DNA of 64,000 nt from Ottelia alismoides (GCA_037367405.1 JAZKJV010006950.1:558001-622000), one strand, 5' to 3'; shown: positions 44,319-58,815, numbered from the stretch's first letter. Notes: generated by a model not told the origin, from the letters alone. Numbers and translations are program-made.

Positions 44319-45133
44319 TTATTAAAAATCAAATAAAAATAAGAATAATATTATATGTACATAAAATAACATAAAATAAAATAAAAGGTCAAAAAATAAG
44401 CAAAAGAAAATCATAAGAAAATTGTTTTTTATTGTTTTAATAAGTATTTAATTTTTATCTATGTGTAAATGGCATCATATCTCTTGAACTTCTACACGAA
44501 AGTTGTAGATCTCATCAAGATGTACAACCTTTATATTTTCACTTTTTCCAATTCATCTTCTAACTAATTCTTTTTTTTATTTTTTGTTGTATTTAATTAT
44601 TTAAGTCAATTTTAACTGGGCCACGTGGCATCTCTGGAGCTGGCCACATGGCCCATTCTTCTCGCGCCACTTGCCTTCATTCTGGGTTGTTAGATGGCTT
44701 GGATCAGCCTCATCCAGCCGTTGATCTGGGCTACTATTGTGAACCATATGATGAGGCAAGATCTGGTTCAAATCTAACCATTCATTTCTGCCTTAAGCTT
44801 ATCCGTTAGATCTCTTCAACGGACGGTTGGGGCTTCGTCCCCAACCTCCAAGTGTTGTCCCCGCTCTGCAAACTGCTTCTAACTTCCCCTCTTCACATAT
44901 TTTTTCCAGTCATCTCGACCTTCCCTCCAACCAACTGCTACCTCCAATCCCTTTTCAAGCAACCACCTTCTTCGCCCTAATCATAACTTCAATATCCTTC
45001 TAACCTATGTGCATCTCCCATTGGTTGAAACCACCAGTGCAACTACCTGGAAACCACTCTTCACCTTCTTCAAATACCCCTTAACCGGTTGCATCATTGG
45101 TGTCCATCCTTTGAGCGAAGAAGGCCCTTAGCT
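44319..45133 (+). mobile_element. Family S LTR fragment, plus orientation
   Basis: CACGAAAGTTGTAGATCTCA (about 44501) matches CACGAAAGTTGTAGATCTCG at 2932 in the family S LTR. GCCACGTGGCATCTCTGGAG (about 44621) corresponds to CATGTGGCAGCTCCTGGAG at 3053. The segment after it (C/T-rich, 44700-45130) takes the place of the leader before the island. Both ends are missing or cut by neighbours. Confidence 0.6.
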
Positions 45134-46221
45134 GATGATCGAAAAATCACGAGGATCTCTTTATCAGGATAAGGTAAAAATATTCGGTGTCGTTGTGACC
45201 CGGATAGAGAAACTCGGTCAACAAGAAAAATTATTCAGACCACCAACTAAAGATCTAAAATCAATAGAAATCAAAATAGCGGTCCTCGCTAAATGATTAA
45301 CTTGGTATAGCACCCAGGGTCGAACTCAGGGAGCACGAATTGGCCTTGCGGCCTACGAAGTAGTCAAGATCAAAAATGAGAAGAAAATATATTTTTGGTG
45401 GGTTTTTATAATTTTTTAATGTTTTTGTAATTTTGATTTTATAAGAAAAGGTAAAAGTAAGCAACACTCAACAATTTATTTAATCAACCAAAAGGCTCCG
45501 AAAATTCAAACAAAAATATTTTTATGTTTTTTAGGTTTTTTAGTGTTTTTGGTGAATTTTTCAGATTTTTCCAATTTTTATATGATTTTCTAAAAATCAA
45601 AAAGAGGGAAAACAAGGAATCACTGTCCAGCCAGACTTGAAAGGTCACTAAAAATATAAAATGGACCTATAAAAGTTTGGAGGTAATTTTTATGAAAAGT
45701 ACAAGCAAAAACTAAGATTCAGAAAAAGAGTTGTATTTTTTTGATTTTTCTAGAATTTTTATAATTTTTATGAGTTTTTTAGGGTTTTGTAATTTTTAAG
45801 GTTTTTATAATTCCAAAAATTACGAAAGTTGCATAGAAAATAAAAGACACTAAAACTAACTTACACTAATTTTTTTAAATTTTTAAAAGAGTTTTTATAT
45901 TTTTCTTTGATGTTCTAAATCAGACAGTAATAAAAACCACTGTTTTTTAATTATTAAAAATATCAAAAAGCCTCAAAAATGTCCCAAAAATTTAGGAAAA
46001 ATTTTACATTGTGGCAAAAGCCACGTTTTTAAATTTAACCTAATTTGGATTTAATTTGCTATTTTATTCAATAAAAATAAAGGCTCACAGTGCACATGGA
46101 CCTAAATGTAAGCAAAAAATACTTTCAGGGGCCAAACAGTAACAACTCTAGAAAGTGCAGGGGCCCTTGTGCAAAAATCCCACAAAAGCGTGTGTGATGC
46201 ACGTGTGTCAGACACGGATGG
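45134..46221 (-). mobile_element. Family S LTR fragment, minus orientation, cut by the duplication breakpoint
   Basis: Starts TGATGATCGAAAAATCACGA, similar to the end of the LTR at 35164 (TGTTGAGCACGAAATC). It contains AGGGTCGAACTCAGGGAG at about 45310, as at 35296, followed by AT-rich DNA comparable with 35340-36290. It stops at 46221 where the duplicated L1 begins, before the GC-rich island would be reached. Confidence 0.65.
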
Positions 46222-47270
46222 GGTCGTGGCTCCATCCCTATTCATTATTTGGGCTACCTCTGGTGTCAGGCAGAATCAAGATGGCGGATTGGTTACCGGT
46301 GGTCGAGAAGCCGGAGAGGAAACTTGCAAGTTGTAAGGCCTCTATCCTATCCAGGGGGGTCATATTGTGATGATCAAAGTGGTGTTGTCTGTTATTCCGA
46401 TGTTCTTCGTGTCTTCTCGCCTTATGTCCGTTGGGATTCGGAAGCATCTTGAGAGGTTGATGCGAAGATTCTTATGGAGCAAGTCTGGTCTGGGGGGTAA
46501 AGGGATGCACCTTGTGGAGTGGGAGATGGTCACCCTGGCAAAGATGGATGGTGGTCTTGGCGTCACGCGCTTAGATGTGATGAACGAGTCTCTGTTGTTG
46601 AAATGGATGAGCAGACCTTGGGGGAGGAGTGAAGATATCTGTTGTGCTCTCATCTGTCGCATTTACGACATTTCCTGCCCGACCTTGTTGGCTGGCAATC
46701 CAAGCTCGAAGCCGTCAGCATTCTGAAAAGGGAGTCTGAAGGTGATTCTGCATTTCCATGGTAATTCCCGCCATGTTCTAGGGAGTGCAGTCTTTTGCTT
46801 TCTGGGAGGATGATTGGTTGGGAGATGGACTGCTAAGCAGTCGTTTTCCTCGTCTCTTTACTTTGGTTGTGGATCGTGAGGTACGTGTTGCCAGCTACTG
46901 GAGCGATGGAAATTGGATGCCCTTGTTCTCCGCAAATTTCTTTTATCAGCGCCAGGAAGAGTTCCTGCTTTTGCTTGACTCCCTGAAACATTCGAGAGGT
47001 CCCTCTAAGGGGCACGACCACTGGGTTTGGAAAGGGAGCTCTTTCTCTATCAAGTTCTACAGGACGATATGTAGACCACCTCCTTCAAGCACGGATGCTC
47101 TAGTTAGGGATTGCAACTTTATCTAGCGACTTGGACTCCCAGAGAGGGTAGATTTCGTCTTGTGGCTTTTCAGGCGAAAGAGAATAATAAGGGATCGATG
47201 TGTAAGATTGTTCAGGGAGATCTCAGACAGATGCCTTCTTTGTGGGAGCGGAATTGAATCAGTGGAGCAC
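46222..47270 (+). pseudogene. L1 ORF2 C-terminal region, copy 2
   Basis: Equivalent of 1142-2190. It starts abruptly in the middle of ORF2 because of the duplication junction, so there is no RT domain upstream here. Differences from copy 1 include Tyr to Phe in the RRYLW block (46470) and Val to Phe at 47056. Confidence 0.88.
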
Positions 47271-50200
47271 TGATGAATCTGTGATTCATCACTCTAAAAG
47301 TCGAAAATAGAGCTTTGTTCCCGAGTAATTAGACGCATATTTCCACTTATATTGCATAATTAGCATTCATACATGCAAGCATAATATCCGCATTTTACCA
47401 TTCATATTTGCATAAAATAAGAAGCCAATTTCACTTGTAAATATTTACATGTATATTAGATAAAATACCTTATTTGTATATATTTTACACTAACTCCAAA
47501 TCCAATAAAACCAACTCTATTATGAATATATTACTAACACTAATTAAAGAAAAATATCAAAAAATACTAACTTGTAAAATTGATCAATAAAACTCTAATC
47601 CAAGTTTGAAGCTGTGAACCTTAAAATGCACATATCTCTCTCATACAGTGTCCGATTGAGGTCTACTCACTTTTAAAGTAATATACTTTCAAAGACCTTC
47701 GAAACAAGACCAATTTCATTAAAATCGGAGCTCGTATGCAAAACTTGGGTTTTGGGCCCCTTTTGTACATTGTACATAATGATCGTTTTACCCCTGCATT
47801 TTATCATTTTATTTTCTTCATTATTTAAAATCCAAAAAAAATAGATTAAATTGTAAATATTCTTGTCATATTTTCTCTACTTTTATTTTAATTTCTCTTT
47901 TAAAAATGATAAAAAAATTACAAAAGATAAAATGCGGTATTTTATATCTATAAGGTACCACCCAAAAATACATTTTGTACAGATGATTTCCTTTGATTTT
48001 CGGCCCTTCACGAAAGTTGTAGATCTCGTCGAGACGAGCAACTTTCGTGTTGACCACTTTTTAATTTAATCCCTTTTGTTATTTATTTTTGATTTTCTTT
48101 ACATTTAATCTTTGAATTTTCTGGGAGCGACATGTGGCAGCTCCTGGAGCCGCCACATGTCACCCCTTTTTTTATTTATTTTCGGATTTATTATTATAAT
48201 TATTTTCGGATTTATTATTATTATTATTATTTTATTATTATTTTATTTATTTTTAATAGTTTATTATATTATTTTATTAATTTATTTCTTTTAATCCCCT
48301 TTTACCTCTTCTCCTTTCTTTTCCCCCACTCCAAGCCACATCTTCTCCACTTCCTCCACCATTTTCTCCACTCTCTCCATCTCTTCTCTAACTCCATCCA
48401 TCCTTTTTATAATCTCCTCCACTCCTCCATTCACAATCATCCGCCGTTTTCGAGAGAAGTGAGGTCGAGCCCCTTTAACCTTCAAGTGACAGCTGCAGGA
48501 GACGAGTCGAGCGACAGCAACCTCAAGGCGAGATCCGCGGCATCACCATTGCCGCGTCGCGAGATCCGATTGGACTTGCTCAGCTTCGAAGGACTCCGCC
48601 ATCCTTCTCGAGGCCGCAACCGAAGCCGCACGACGTGGCTTCACTTTCGGCGAACCGCAGGTAAGTACTCTATCTTCATCTTGTCATTTCATTTTTTATC
48701 TAACAACTTTTCTTCCTTGTTGCTTTATCATCATCACATAAAAATCACTCCACCACCATCATCACGATCACCACACCACAACCATCTCATTTATCATTCA
48801 CCACCATCACTCATTATCCTCATTTTATTTCATCTCCATACACAACATCACACAAAAATCATCATAAAAAAACCACTACCACCACTATCATTATTCATCA
48901 TTCACCGCGTTTTTATTTCATTTTCACCACTGTTTCCTTTTTACAAAGAAATTTACAAAAAAATTGCAAAACAAAAAAAAATAAGTGCAGGTCCTCAGGC
49001 TGTCATCTCCCTCGCCATCACCGGCGGCACCACACATCTCCGCCACCAGCCACGGTCATGTGCCTCCACACGCCCTTGGCCGCCGCCCGAGGAACCCACG
49101 CCCCCCTCGTGCTCGTTTCCGCTCCAGGCGTGTCAACCACTGCCCAGCCGCGCTCAGCGCCGTTCGCCCTTGCGCGGCCTACAGCGCGCCCCGCGACCTC
49201 GCGCCGCCCCCTTCCAGGAAGAAGCGGCGCCGCCGCCCGTTCCATCTCTAGGCGCGTGCGCCGCCCCCAGGCGTCGCCCCGTCCTCCTTCATCAGGCCGC
49301 GCGTGACTGCGCCCCCCCCCCCCCCTGCCGCAGGCGCGCTCCGCGTTCTCCAGCGCCTCCTCCAGATCCACGGCCCTCCGCCCCGCCCCTCGGCGCCGAG
49401 GTCCGCGCAGCAGCGCCCTCCGCCCGCTGTACCCGCGAGGCGCCGTCGGCCCCAGCCCACGCGCAGCAGCGCGCGGCCCGCGAGCCGCCCACGGGACCGC
49501 CGCCCGCGAGCGCACAGTGCGCACCATCGCGTCGTGCCCCGCTTCCTCCATCGCCCGCAAGCGCGCCTCCGCGCACCACGTGTCAGACCTCCTCCGCCTC
49601 CCGTCGCCGCCGTGCGTGCGGTCGACCGCAGGCGCGCCTCCCTCCTGCTTGCCGCCGACCCCGTGCTTGGCCGCCCACCGCCGCACACCTGCAGCACGCC
49701 AGGCGCACAGCCCTAGCCGCCCACTTCTTGCGTCTTGCGTGGGAAGTAAGAAAAGAAAGGTTGATATTTTTTTATTTTTAGTGAAAATTGCATTTATGTC
49801 TTTACGTGTTTACATATTTGCAGAAGTGCCCTCGTGCACAGTTTGAGTCTATTGTTTTCATTTCTGCTTTGCACTGATACCCCTGACTTTGTACGTTAAT
49901 TTGGACACAATTTTTGCATCATTTTTAATCAAAAAAATAGCATGTTGTAGCACAACTAATTCTTTATCTTTCAGCTATTTATTTATATTTTTGCGAGCCT
50001 TAGATGTTTTATTAAAAATCAGAGAGTGAAAATCAAAGATATTTTGTCCATTTATACTCTGAAATTCGCACAGATATATTTATTGCTCCAAAAATTGCGA
50101 ACAAAATTGTACATGATGCCTCTAAGTGTTCTTTAATTACTGTCCAAATTTCATCCAATTCGGAGTTGTCTTGTGCATAAAATAAATTCTTGAGTGATTT

Positions 50201-50954
50201 TTGTAATTGATTTTTACTTAATTCCACGAATAATATTTTTGTGAAATTTCAAGTCTCCTGTATTCCTTATTGAAACATATACTTGATATAAATCAATATT
50301 TGGATAATTTTATTTCACGGATTTATTAGGAATTAAATACTCGCAATCACTCTGTTTTCAGTAAAAAATTTATAAAAAAATCAAAAAGTGTCAGAAAATT
50401 CTAAAAAAATTAGTGTAACTTCATTTCATCATATTTAACTTTCAGTGAATTTTTCATAATTTTAGCATATCATTTGCACGAAAAATTGCATAAAAACCCC
50501 AAAAAAAGTTTGCATTTTTCATGTGTGCGTGTTAAACCCAAAAATTCCAAAAAAAATACATTTGCATTCATTGTTGGATTAGGTTCTTAGGAAAATTACC
50601 ATTTGGCTGATTTGGATTAATTTCACATTAAAATTAAAATTGGCTAAGTCGCTTATTTTCTTAATAACCTAGTTCACGCTTCTGTGCATTGCATTTTATC
50701 GCATAAAAAAATAATAAAAAAAATTCCACTTGGAAAACCACAATCTAATCCATCTAGTTTGATCCCGAGTTGTTCCTTTGCCTCCTTGAGTCGACCCTGG
50801 GACTGCCCAGGTTAAATAAACATCAAACCGTATATTAATTTAATTCGACGATTATTCGATTTGTGCGGTTATTTTTGGTCGACGCGGATCTATCCGACTG
50901 CAACGCACTAGTCAATCAGACAACATTAAAAGGGTAGGTCGTCCGTGTTCGTCA
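47271..50954 (+). mobile_element. Family S solo-LTR-like insertion, copy 2
   Basis: Equivalent of 2191-5871, with the same AGCAC target duplication (47266-47270, 50955-50959). 3684 bp against 3681 in copy 1. Confidence 0.85.
48983..49723 (+). other. CpG-rich island, copy 2
   Basis: Equivalent of 3905-4640. The C homopolymer near 49311 is longer than in copy 1 and changes which frame stays open, so the large ORF here ends differently (48132-49781 against 3054-4763). That is good evidence these ORFs are not under coding constraint. Confidence 0.6.
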
Positions 50955-50959
50955 AGCAC

Positions 50960-51300
50960 CTTCTTTCCATTATTCGTGTACGGCACCTATCCAGGGCGAC
51001 TCCAACCAGGGCTTGGTTTGTGTTCAGAGCCTTGAATCCTTCTGGCTTCTTTGGTTCTGGTTAGGCAACGCCGGAGAAAAGATCTGCTTAATCCTCTTGC
51101 AATCGTATAGTCTATCTGGCTTGCTAGAAACACCTTTCTGTTTTCGGGTCAAAGGTTCTTCCAAGAGAATGTCTGTATCCACTCCAGGACTCTTCTTGAG
51201 TCATGGCTTTTGTAATTTAATCTTGGTTGTAATTCCTTATTATTAATATAGTCTCGGGCGGACACCACCGCGTGTTCCCCCTTTTTGTCTTCAAAAAAAA
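50960..51300 (+). mobile_element. L1 3' end, copy 2
   Basis: Equivalent of 5877-6217, with the GTGTTCCCCCTTTTT tail and A-run. Confidence 0.85.
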
Positions 51301-51364
51301 TGTCTTCAGCATATGAAGATTGTATCTTGACAACCAAAGAACTTGAAATCAACCTATAACATCG

Positions 51365-51429
51365 CTTCATCATATGGATGTCATATGTGTCTTCATCATA
51401 TGCATGTCATATGTGTCTTCATCATATGG
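51365..51429. repeat. 26-bp tandem repeat, copy 2
   Basis: Equivalent of 6282-6346, with the same number of units. Confidence 0.85.
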
Positions 51430-51433
51430 TAGT

Positions 51434-54011
51434 TGTTGGAGTATATACGTTACTCTTGTGTGGATGAGTTCCAGGATCCAATTACCACATCCAGTGGTTT
51501 AGTCCCACATCTAACAGTTGTGGGACTTGGTGGGTCAGTGGAGGCTATATAAGAAACCCCATACCCATTGTATCAAATGAGAGAAACTTCAATAGAAGAA
51601 TCAGTCATTTGAGGCGTTCTCCCGTGGTTTCATCGCGTTCCTCACGGAGTAGGCTTCAACGTAAAAATAGCGTTGTTCTTATTGTTTATTATGCATATCT
51701 GATATTACGCTTCTGCATTCTTCGTTTTCTAACATAATACCAGAGTAGATCGTTCTTGGATGATTTTGAAGACTTATTTTTGAAAGATTTTTTTCATTAT
51801 TCTAGATCGTTCAAGTTCGAGTTTCAATTTTTAGGTTTTTCGTGAAACCCCAATTCAGAGCAGTTGATTCTGCAGGTTTGATCTTGCACTTTGATTCAAT
51901 GAGGGTTCTTTTTGCAACCCGAATTTCAGTGATGCTCCAAATCTCTCGACAAGAATGCTCACGTTCTTGAAGAAGACATGATTTATGTGCATTTCCACGC
52001 ACGAATCAGAAAAGAAAAGGTCGTGTGGACGTGAGTTTGTTCGAGTTTTGGCATAGTAGGTTTCTTCTTCTCTAGCAAACGATGGCTAGCATTCCTTCCT
52101 TGGAAGCCTAAATTATGTAGCCACCTCCTCCAAGCCTCCTTCAAGTCCTACCTGGAGGATCTCTCCGAGCAGCATCTGCTTGGAGATTCTGTTGGGGATC
52201 TCCAAGCCACCTCCACCCCAATGCAGATCCATCGCCAAGACTCTCTCGAACCACGCACGAGCACCAGCGGCACTCCAACCCTCTGCCAAAGGGGGTCTGA
52301 CTATCCGATCCCCAACAGAGATAGTGGCGGCGCACTGCCAACTGCGTCTTGTGTTCGCTCCCTCTCAGGCCTCCCACAAGCACTCAAGATGCATCCATTT
52401 AGCCTCCATCTCCTTCGTGCAAGGGCCCAATGTCGATACCAATGCCCTCACGAAGGTGAAGCGTCATCGGTGCCAAATCTACTCATTAGCCCTCCATCGC
52501 CTCAGGCAGAGCCTCGTGCGAAAGCACCTCCAAGTGGCAGTCTCCTCTCCTCTCGGTTCTCGTGCAGGTGGTGCCAAATCACTCCAGGGGCTCTACCTCT
52601 TCCTCCTTCGGCGGCGAATCCCTAGGCGGTGGCAAATCCCCAATGCCTCGAAGCACACCTCATGGATGTGCTCCCTTCAAGTCGACCTCTCATCCGGCCT
52701 CCTCCTTTATGATGATTGCAAGGCGACGACGCAGATGGGTTCCCAAATTGGGAACCCTAGTATCACAGAAAAAGAAAGGGGCACGATGGCCCTTTAATAA
52801 AAAAGGAAGGTGGCATGTGTTATAAAAAAGGCAACTCTTTTAGGGGCTCGTACGTTTTTTCCCTTTGACCCAACAGTGGGTTGTTGTTTTATCAAAAAAA
52901 GAGAGGGAGAATTTCTTTTGAAAAGGTGCTTGCAAAAAAATCGTAAGCAGAAAAAATTGTTTGAGAAAAAAAGGAAGGGAGAGAAGAGATAGCTAATAAA
53001 CAAAAAAAAGGAACTATCCGTGGGGAAAACAGGATCGTACAAAAAAATGTTCCCTACCAGAAAAAATGATTTGAAGAAAAAACGCATAAGGAAAGTCGAA
53101 AAAATATTTCAGAATCGGCTTATGTGACTTATTTTTTTATTTTCCCCCATTTTCTTGTCTTCTCCAAACTATCGATGTCATTGTTTTCCAGCAAGTATGG
53201 GAGAAAGTGGTAGTAATGTGTAGAGTGACAGGACAGAGTTTCATATTCTCCATATTCCAGGCTAGACAGATTTCGAACTCTACAGTTCAGATTCAGAATC
53301 GACAGATTGTTTCAGAGTTGTAGTTTGATGTGCAGATGTTTGCCATCATTTGTACCGTCCCCATATTTGCTTTTTGGTCTCAGAGTATTCATGTGATCTA
53401 TAGGGACTCCAGAGTAGAGATATCATTCTCTACATGTGGGCTAGGGTTTCATGTGGTTTCATAGGGACTCCAGAGTAGAGATCCCATTCTCTAAGCCAGT
53501 ATAGGAGAGACACAGTTCTCCGACGATGATACATTTCAGATTCCATTCTCTAGCGACCGTGGACTCTGACGAGGATGTTTTCCACATCTTTTCAGTTCGA
53601 CCCTTCAGAAATGGTGCAGTTGTCCACATGATTCAGTCTTCTACATGTAGCGGGCCAGAGTACTCCGATGAGGAGACTCATTCAGTTTTTGTGCCTCTGT
53701 TAGGCGCAGTACAGAGCACATGATCTCCGACGAGGAGACCCAATTCGACTCACACTCCAGCCCGTTTGTTCCTCATCGCTTGTACGGCAAGAGAAGCAAC
53801 ATCCTCAACAGCAACCGACAGTAGAGTATGCGTTGAGTTGATATTGTTTGTAGTATAATGTATTGTGAGTTTGAGATTTCTTTCTACTTGTCCAAGCTGA
53901 GCATTGCATGCTCCAGCTTGAGGGGGAGTGTTGGAGTATATGTGTCACTCTTGTATATATGGGTAATTGGATCCTGGAAAAGGATCCAATTACCACATCT
54001 AGTGCTTTGAT
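51434..54011 (+). mobile_element. Non-autonomous LTR element A, copy 2
   Basis: 5' LTR 51434-51734, degenerate primer-binding site at 51735, internal region with the open stretch 52180-52797, partial 3' LTR from 53929. Structure as at 6351-8929. Confidence 0.82.
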
Positions 54012-56096
54012 TCCATGTGGAGAGAAAGATTAGAGAGAAAATCTTATCTAATTCCAAGTCTCTCGGATTTCTCTTGTGTGTAAAGAAGAGCAAAGGGGTG
54101 CCTCTCCTTTTATAATATTTTGGGATCCATGGATCTCATCCATAGACAACACAAATCCAATGGCTCTCATTGATTGTATCTCTTTTAATGACTAGGATTT
54201 GTGTTGGTAAAAACTAACAACAATTAATTTAATTTACATTAAATATATATTGATAAATCAATATGATTTAATCCCAAATTAAATCAATCAAGCATGGAGA
54301 ATATAGAATGAAGATTGCCTCCTTCCATAATATTGGATTTGGCGGCAATCTCATGCAATCTCATGAGATCTAATGAGATTACATTATTCCATGAAAATCT
54401 CCAAGATTTACAACAACAATTATTTTGTTAATATTGCAATCTTGCCATTGGAAAATTGTGAATCACATTCACAACCCAAATAAAATATGAATTACATTTT
54501 CAATTAATTTTCCAATGTGAATCCAATTCACATCAACATTTAACTAACAAATGTAATTACAAATATCTCTCTATTATATAATATAAATCACATTTATAAT
54601 ATATATGACTAATATGGATATTGCTATCCACATTTATTCATATCCGTGATAATTAAATTACATTTAATAATCTTGGATCTCTATTCGAATGTGCCCAAAT
54701 AATAGGAATCGCATTCACATTATTCACATCTTTGATAATTAAATCACGTTTAATTATCTAAGATAAATCTCTTTATAATATGAATCAAATTCATATTATT
54801 CATGATAATTAAATCACATTTAATTATCCATTTTCTCAATGCTCGGATATAATGAAATTATCCGAAACCCTTTCAAGGATAATGCGCTTTATCCGCGAAT
54901 ACTTGGAGATAAGGACAGGGCGATTGTATTGTTCCATGTATAGTGACTTGGATATTAAGATCACATCTCAAATCCAGATCGTGGGCCTCTCATAGATGCT
55001 TGATTAAATCAAGAACGCAAATCTAATCTTCTCATTGCATTAGAATCACATTCAGATCAATGTTCAACATTTGGACCAAGATCAGATTACTTCTCTACTG
55101 AGAGGAGTCACTAAAATCCAGACCCGTTTCATCACTCCCTAGGAATGGAAGCGTCATGGTTATACAATCGTTTATGATCACATCACCCTCAGGTATTCCC
55201 AATACCTGTACATCCTGCATACTGGAAGACTCAGAATAAAACCGAAGTATTAGATCAACTTTACACTGTCTACTTCAGGGTTTTTATCAGTAAGATTCTC
55301 ATTCGATCATTGGGAGTTGGTATCGATCATATACTTTCCAAAAGCATATATCATACCTAGGTCTTGATCATATACTTTCCAAAAGTATATATCAAACCTA
55401 CAAATTCAGTCAAGCTTCCAAAGCAAGACAACCATGCACGGAATTTGATTCTTCCCAATATCTCATGAGTGAGCTCATGTCTTCCGGTTCAGTAACTGAA
55501 CCTGTATGATCCCTTTGAGAGATCGTATTACTCATATGCCCTTACATGCACACCAGTGCGTCGGTGTATAGATCTTGATTAGGTCATCAACCTATTGGTC
55601 TGCCAAATGTACATACTCAGACATATAGTAACACATCTGTCTCCGGTCAGAGGATGCGTGCATGTATCGTGATAGCATACGATATAGGACTTTGGTTATC
55701 TCGATCTCGTTAAGTCAACTCTTTGACCTAACTAATCTGACACCTCCGAATCTCTATTCCTATGCAGAGGACCTGCATCAAGAGGTCGGTCAGATATCAG
55801 CCTAACTGAGAAAGGATTGCCATCTCCTACCCAAGCTGGAGATCATCTCTTAACAATCATTTGACTGTTTGATGAGTCCTCAATCTAACACTTTAGATAT
55901 TCATCCAAGCAACAGCCTCTATGATTCAATAGTTGAATCAACAGTTGTATGATTATTAAGATGGTCATGATACATAACCCTAATTGTACTAAGGGACCTA
56001 TTATGCAAATTATTTATTCTTCATTTCAGATCAGGGAATGATATTCGCAATAACATTTATTGCATAATGGCTTGTTGTGGGCTCGCATGTCCAACA
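54012..56096 (+). mobile_element. Truncated family L LTR, copy 2
   Basis: Equivalent of 8930-11015. One A is lost at about 54137. Confidence 0.75.
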
Positions 56097-58815
56097 GTCC
56101 TTGCTTATTTATCATGTCGCTATTATATAATTTCCCTCTAGGGTTTCTCCTCTCTATATAAGAGTGCACTACGACCCTATAGACAATAGATCTATATTTT
56201 TTTCTTCCCATATGGTATCTAAATAATCAACCATTCGGCTTTTAGATCTTCAGGGCCTTTGGTATCATACATCAGGACTCCTACGTGTATTCTTCTTACC
56301 AGAATGATATGTTGAGCATAAAAACATCACCTTCTTTATGTTACTAGGACTCTTCTTATCCATAGTCATGCTCACCACTCTTTGTGGGTGACGTTGTTCT
56401 TACCGCATGTTACTTGGTCAATCATATGTCGTCTTCTGTATCAGGAGAAAAAGTTCATTTTTTATTATGTCTCTCGATAAGGGCCTTTTCTCTCTAACAT
56501 CTTGTTAGGATCAGTGGTTTTTGCCATCACCTAACTCATGACAGTGATAAGCTTTCACACAAAATTGTTAGGTGTATTTTTGTGGGCTACTCCCAGATCC
56601 AGAAAGGTGCCGGTGCTTTGATCATGCAAACAAAAGTCTTGTATTAGTGTTAACATCGCATTCTTTAGTCTGTCATATATTTCTCCTATGTGACAGGATG
56701 ACTCCCGTTTGAGTCTAGTGAAAAGGTTTAAATTCCACCTCCTCTTTTGTCATCACCACCACTACAACATCTACCTCTCGAGGTTCCTCTTGTGGCTCCT
56801 TCAGCTTCTCCTTTGGTGGCTCAGATTTCGTCTCGTTACTGCATTCGCAGGCCGCCTACTGTACCACCTGCTCATGTGTTTTCCCCGTCATATAGCACAA
56901 CCCAAGTAAATTATGAACACTTGATTTATACTATGGCACTGGTGATTTATATGTAAAGCATAAGACTTTACAGGTTGAGCATGTAACCATCATGAGACTA
57001 CTATACAAGAGACATATCATCCAAAAGACCTTGACCAACCCATTACTCGTTAGAGATCAGAAGCAAAAGCGTATGTATGCTACATATCCTCTTACAACCC
57101 ATGTTTTTTGGGGGCTCCTTTCAGAGGATTTCACGAAGTTTGTGATGTGATTGCTAGTCGTAGACATATACATATCAGGAGTATATGCGAGACAACCATT
57201 GGCATCTTCCTTGGAGGAAGAGATGGATGCACTCCAATCATGTGGCACATGAAGTCTGGTTATAGAACTAGGCAAGGCTTATGTGGTTGGCTGCAAATGG
57301 GTCTTTACAATGAAGTAGAGAGTAGATGGCAATGTTGACATTACGAAGCCAGACTTGTGGCATATGGGTTCGTTCAGACATATAGGGTGGACTATCAAGA
57401 CATTTTTTTCTCGTGTCGCTCGCCATTCTACACGCATGATCCTCCTTTCAGTTACAGTATACGGGACTGGTCGCTTTCGCAACTTCATGTCAAGAATTCT
57501 TTCTTATATGGAGACATGTTGGAGGAGGTCTATATGCAGCAGTCACCTGGGTTTGTTGTTGGAGGGCATCGGAAAATATGCAAAGTTTATAAGGTCATTT
57601 AAGCAGAGTCCCAGAGCATGTATCTAAAATCTTTTGCACTTGATAAAGCAATAATGCTTCAAGAGACCGACTGTAGATCACTCGCTTTTTGTACACAGGA
57701 CACAGAAAGGTATTGTTGTCATTCCGATTTATGTTGATGATAGTATTGTTATAGGAGATGACTTGCAAGGCATCAATGAGAATAAGGCATTCCATGGATA
57801 GCAGTTTGCCATCAAGGACCTTGGCAATCTACGCTATTTCCTTGGTCTTGAGTTTGGCAGGAACCAGCGAGGTCTAGTGATGACACAAAGGAAGTGTGTT
57901 ACTGATCTTCTCATAGAGATAAGAATGGCATACTGTAGACCTGTCACTACTCCCATGGACCCCCATCATAAAGCTCTACGATGATGATACAGATAAGGTG
58001 GACAAGAAAAGGTACAAGGAGCTTGTTTAGAAGCTCATCTATGTGATTATTACCATGCCAGATATCTCCTTCGCAGTGAGTAAAGTTAGCCAGCTTATGG
58101 AGCAGGCACGACAGGCTTACATGGATGTTGTTCACATGATCCTATGGTATATGAAATCTTCTACAAGTATAGGGTTTTTTTAACATAGCAACTTCTCTTG
58201 TCATCGCGGCTTTTGTAGATGTTAACTATGCAGGATGTCCTAAAGGCATGAAGTCTATCTCTTATTTCTGCGTTTTTCATAGAGAGGTCTTCGGACTCGT
58301 GAAAAAGCAAGAAGCAGACTATTGTTGTTAGATCTAGTGCAGAGTCAGAATATAGAGCTATAGCGTAGGGAAGCATTAAGATGATATGAGTCAGATCATT
58401 TCTGACAAATTTAGCTATCAAGGTGCCTCTTCACATGTAGTTGCTTTGCAGCAACTACGTTGCCACACTCATTTCCACCAACCATGCTTTCCATGAGGAC
58501 CAAAGACATTCAGGTAGATTGCCATTGGACACGAGATATAATACAGAAGGGCTTTATCTATACCTCTCAATTCAGCTCAGGGGAATAAACAGCATATGTT
58601 TTCACCAAGTACCTAGACAAAGGGCTATTCTAGAGGTGTTGTTCCAAGTTGAGCATGAAGACATCTATGCTCAATCTTGAGGGGATGTTGAGAGTTATTA
58701 TGTACTTTCTTATTTATTATACCTCTATTATGTAATTTTTCCTTTAGGGTTTCCTCCTCTCTATATAAGAGAACTATATGGTCCTCTGAATAATAAATCT
58801 TTCTTTCTTTCCACA
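56097..58815 (+). mobile_element. Decayed Ty1/copia element, copy 2
   Basis: Equivalent of 11016-13734: partial 5' LTR 56097-56212, pol remnant 56221-58678 with the YVDD codons at 57730-57741, 3' LTR 58686-58815. The same stops and shifts are present, so it was dead before duplication. Confidence 0.85.
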
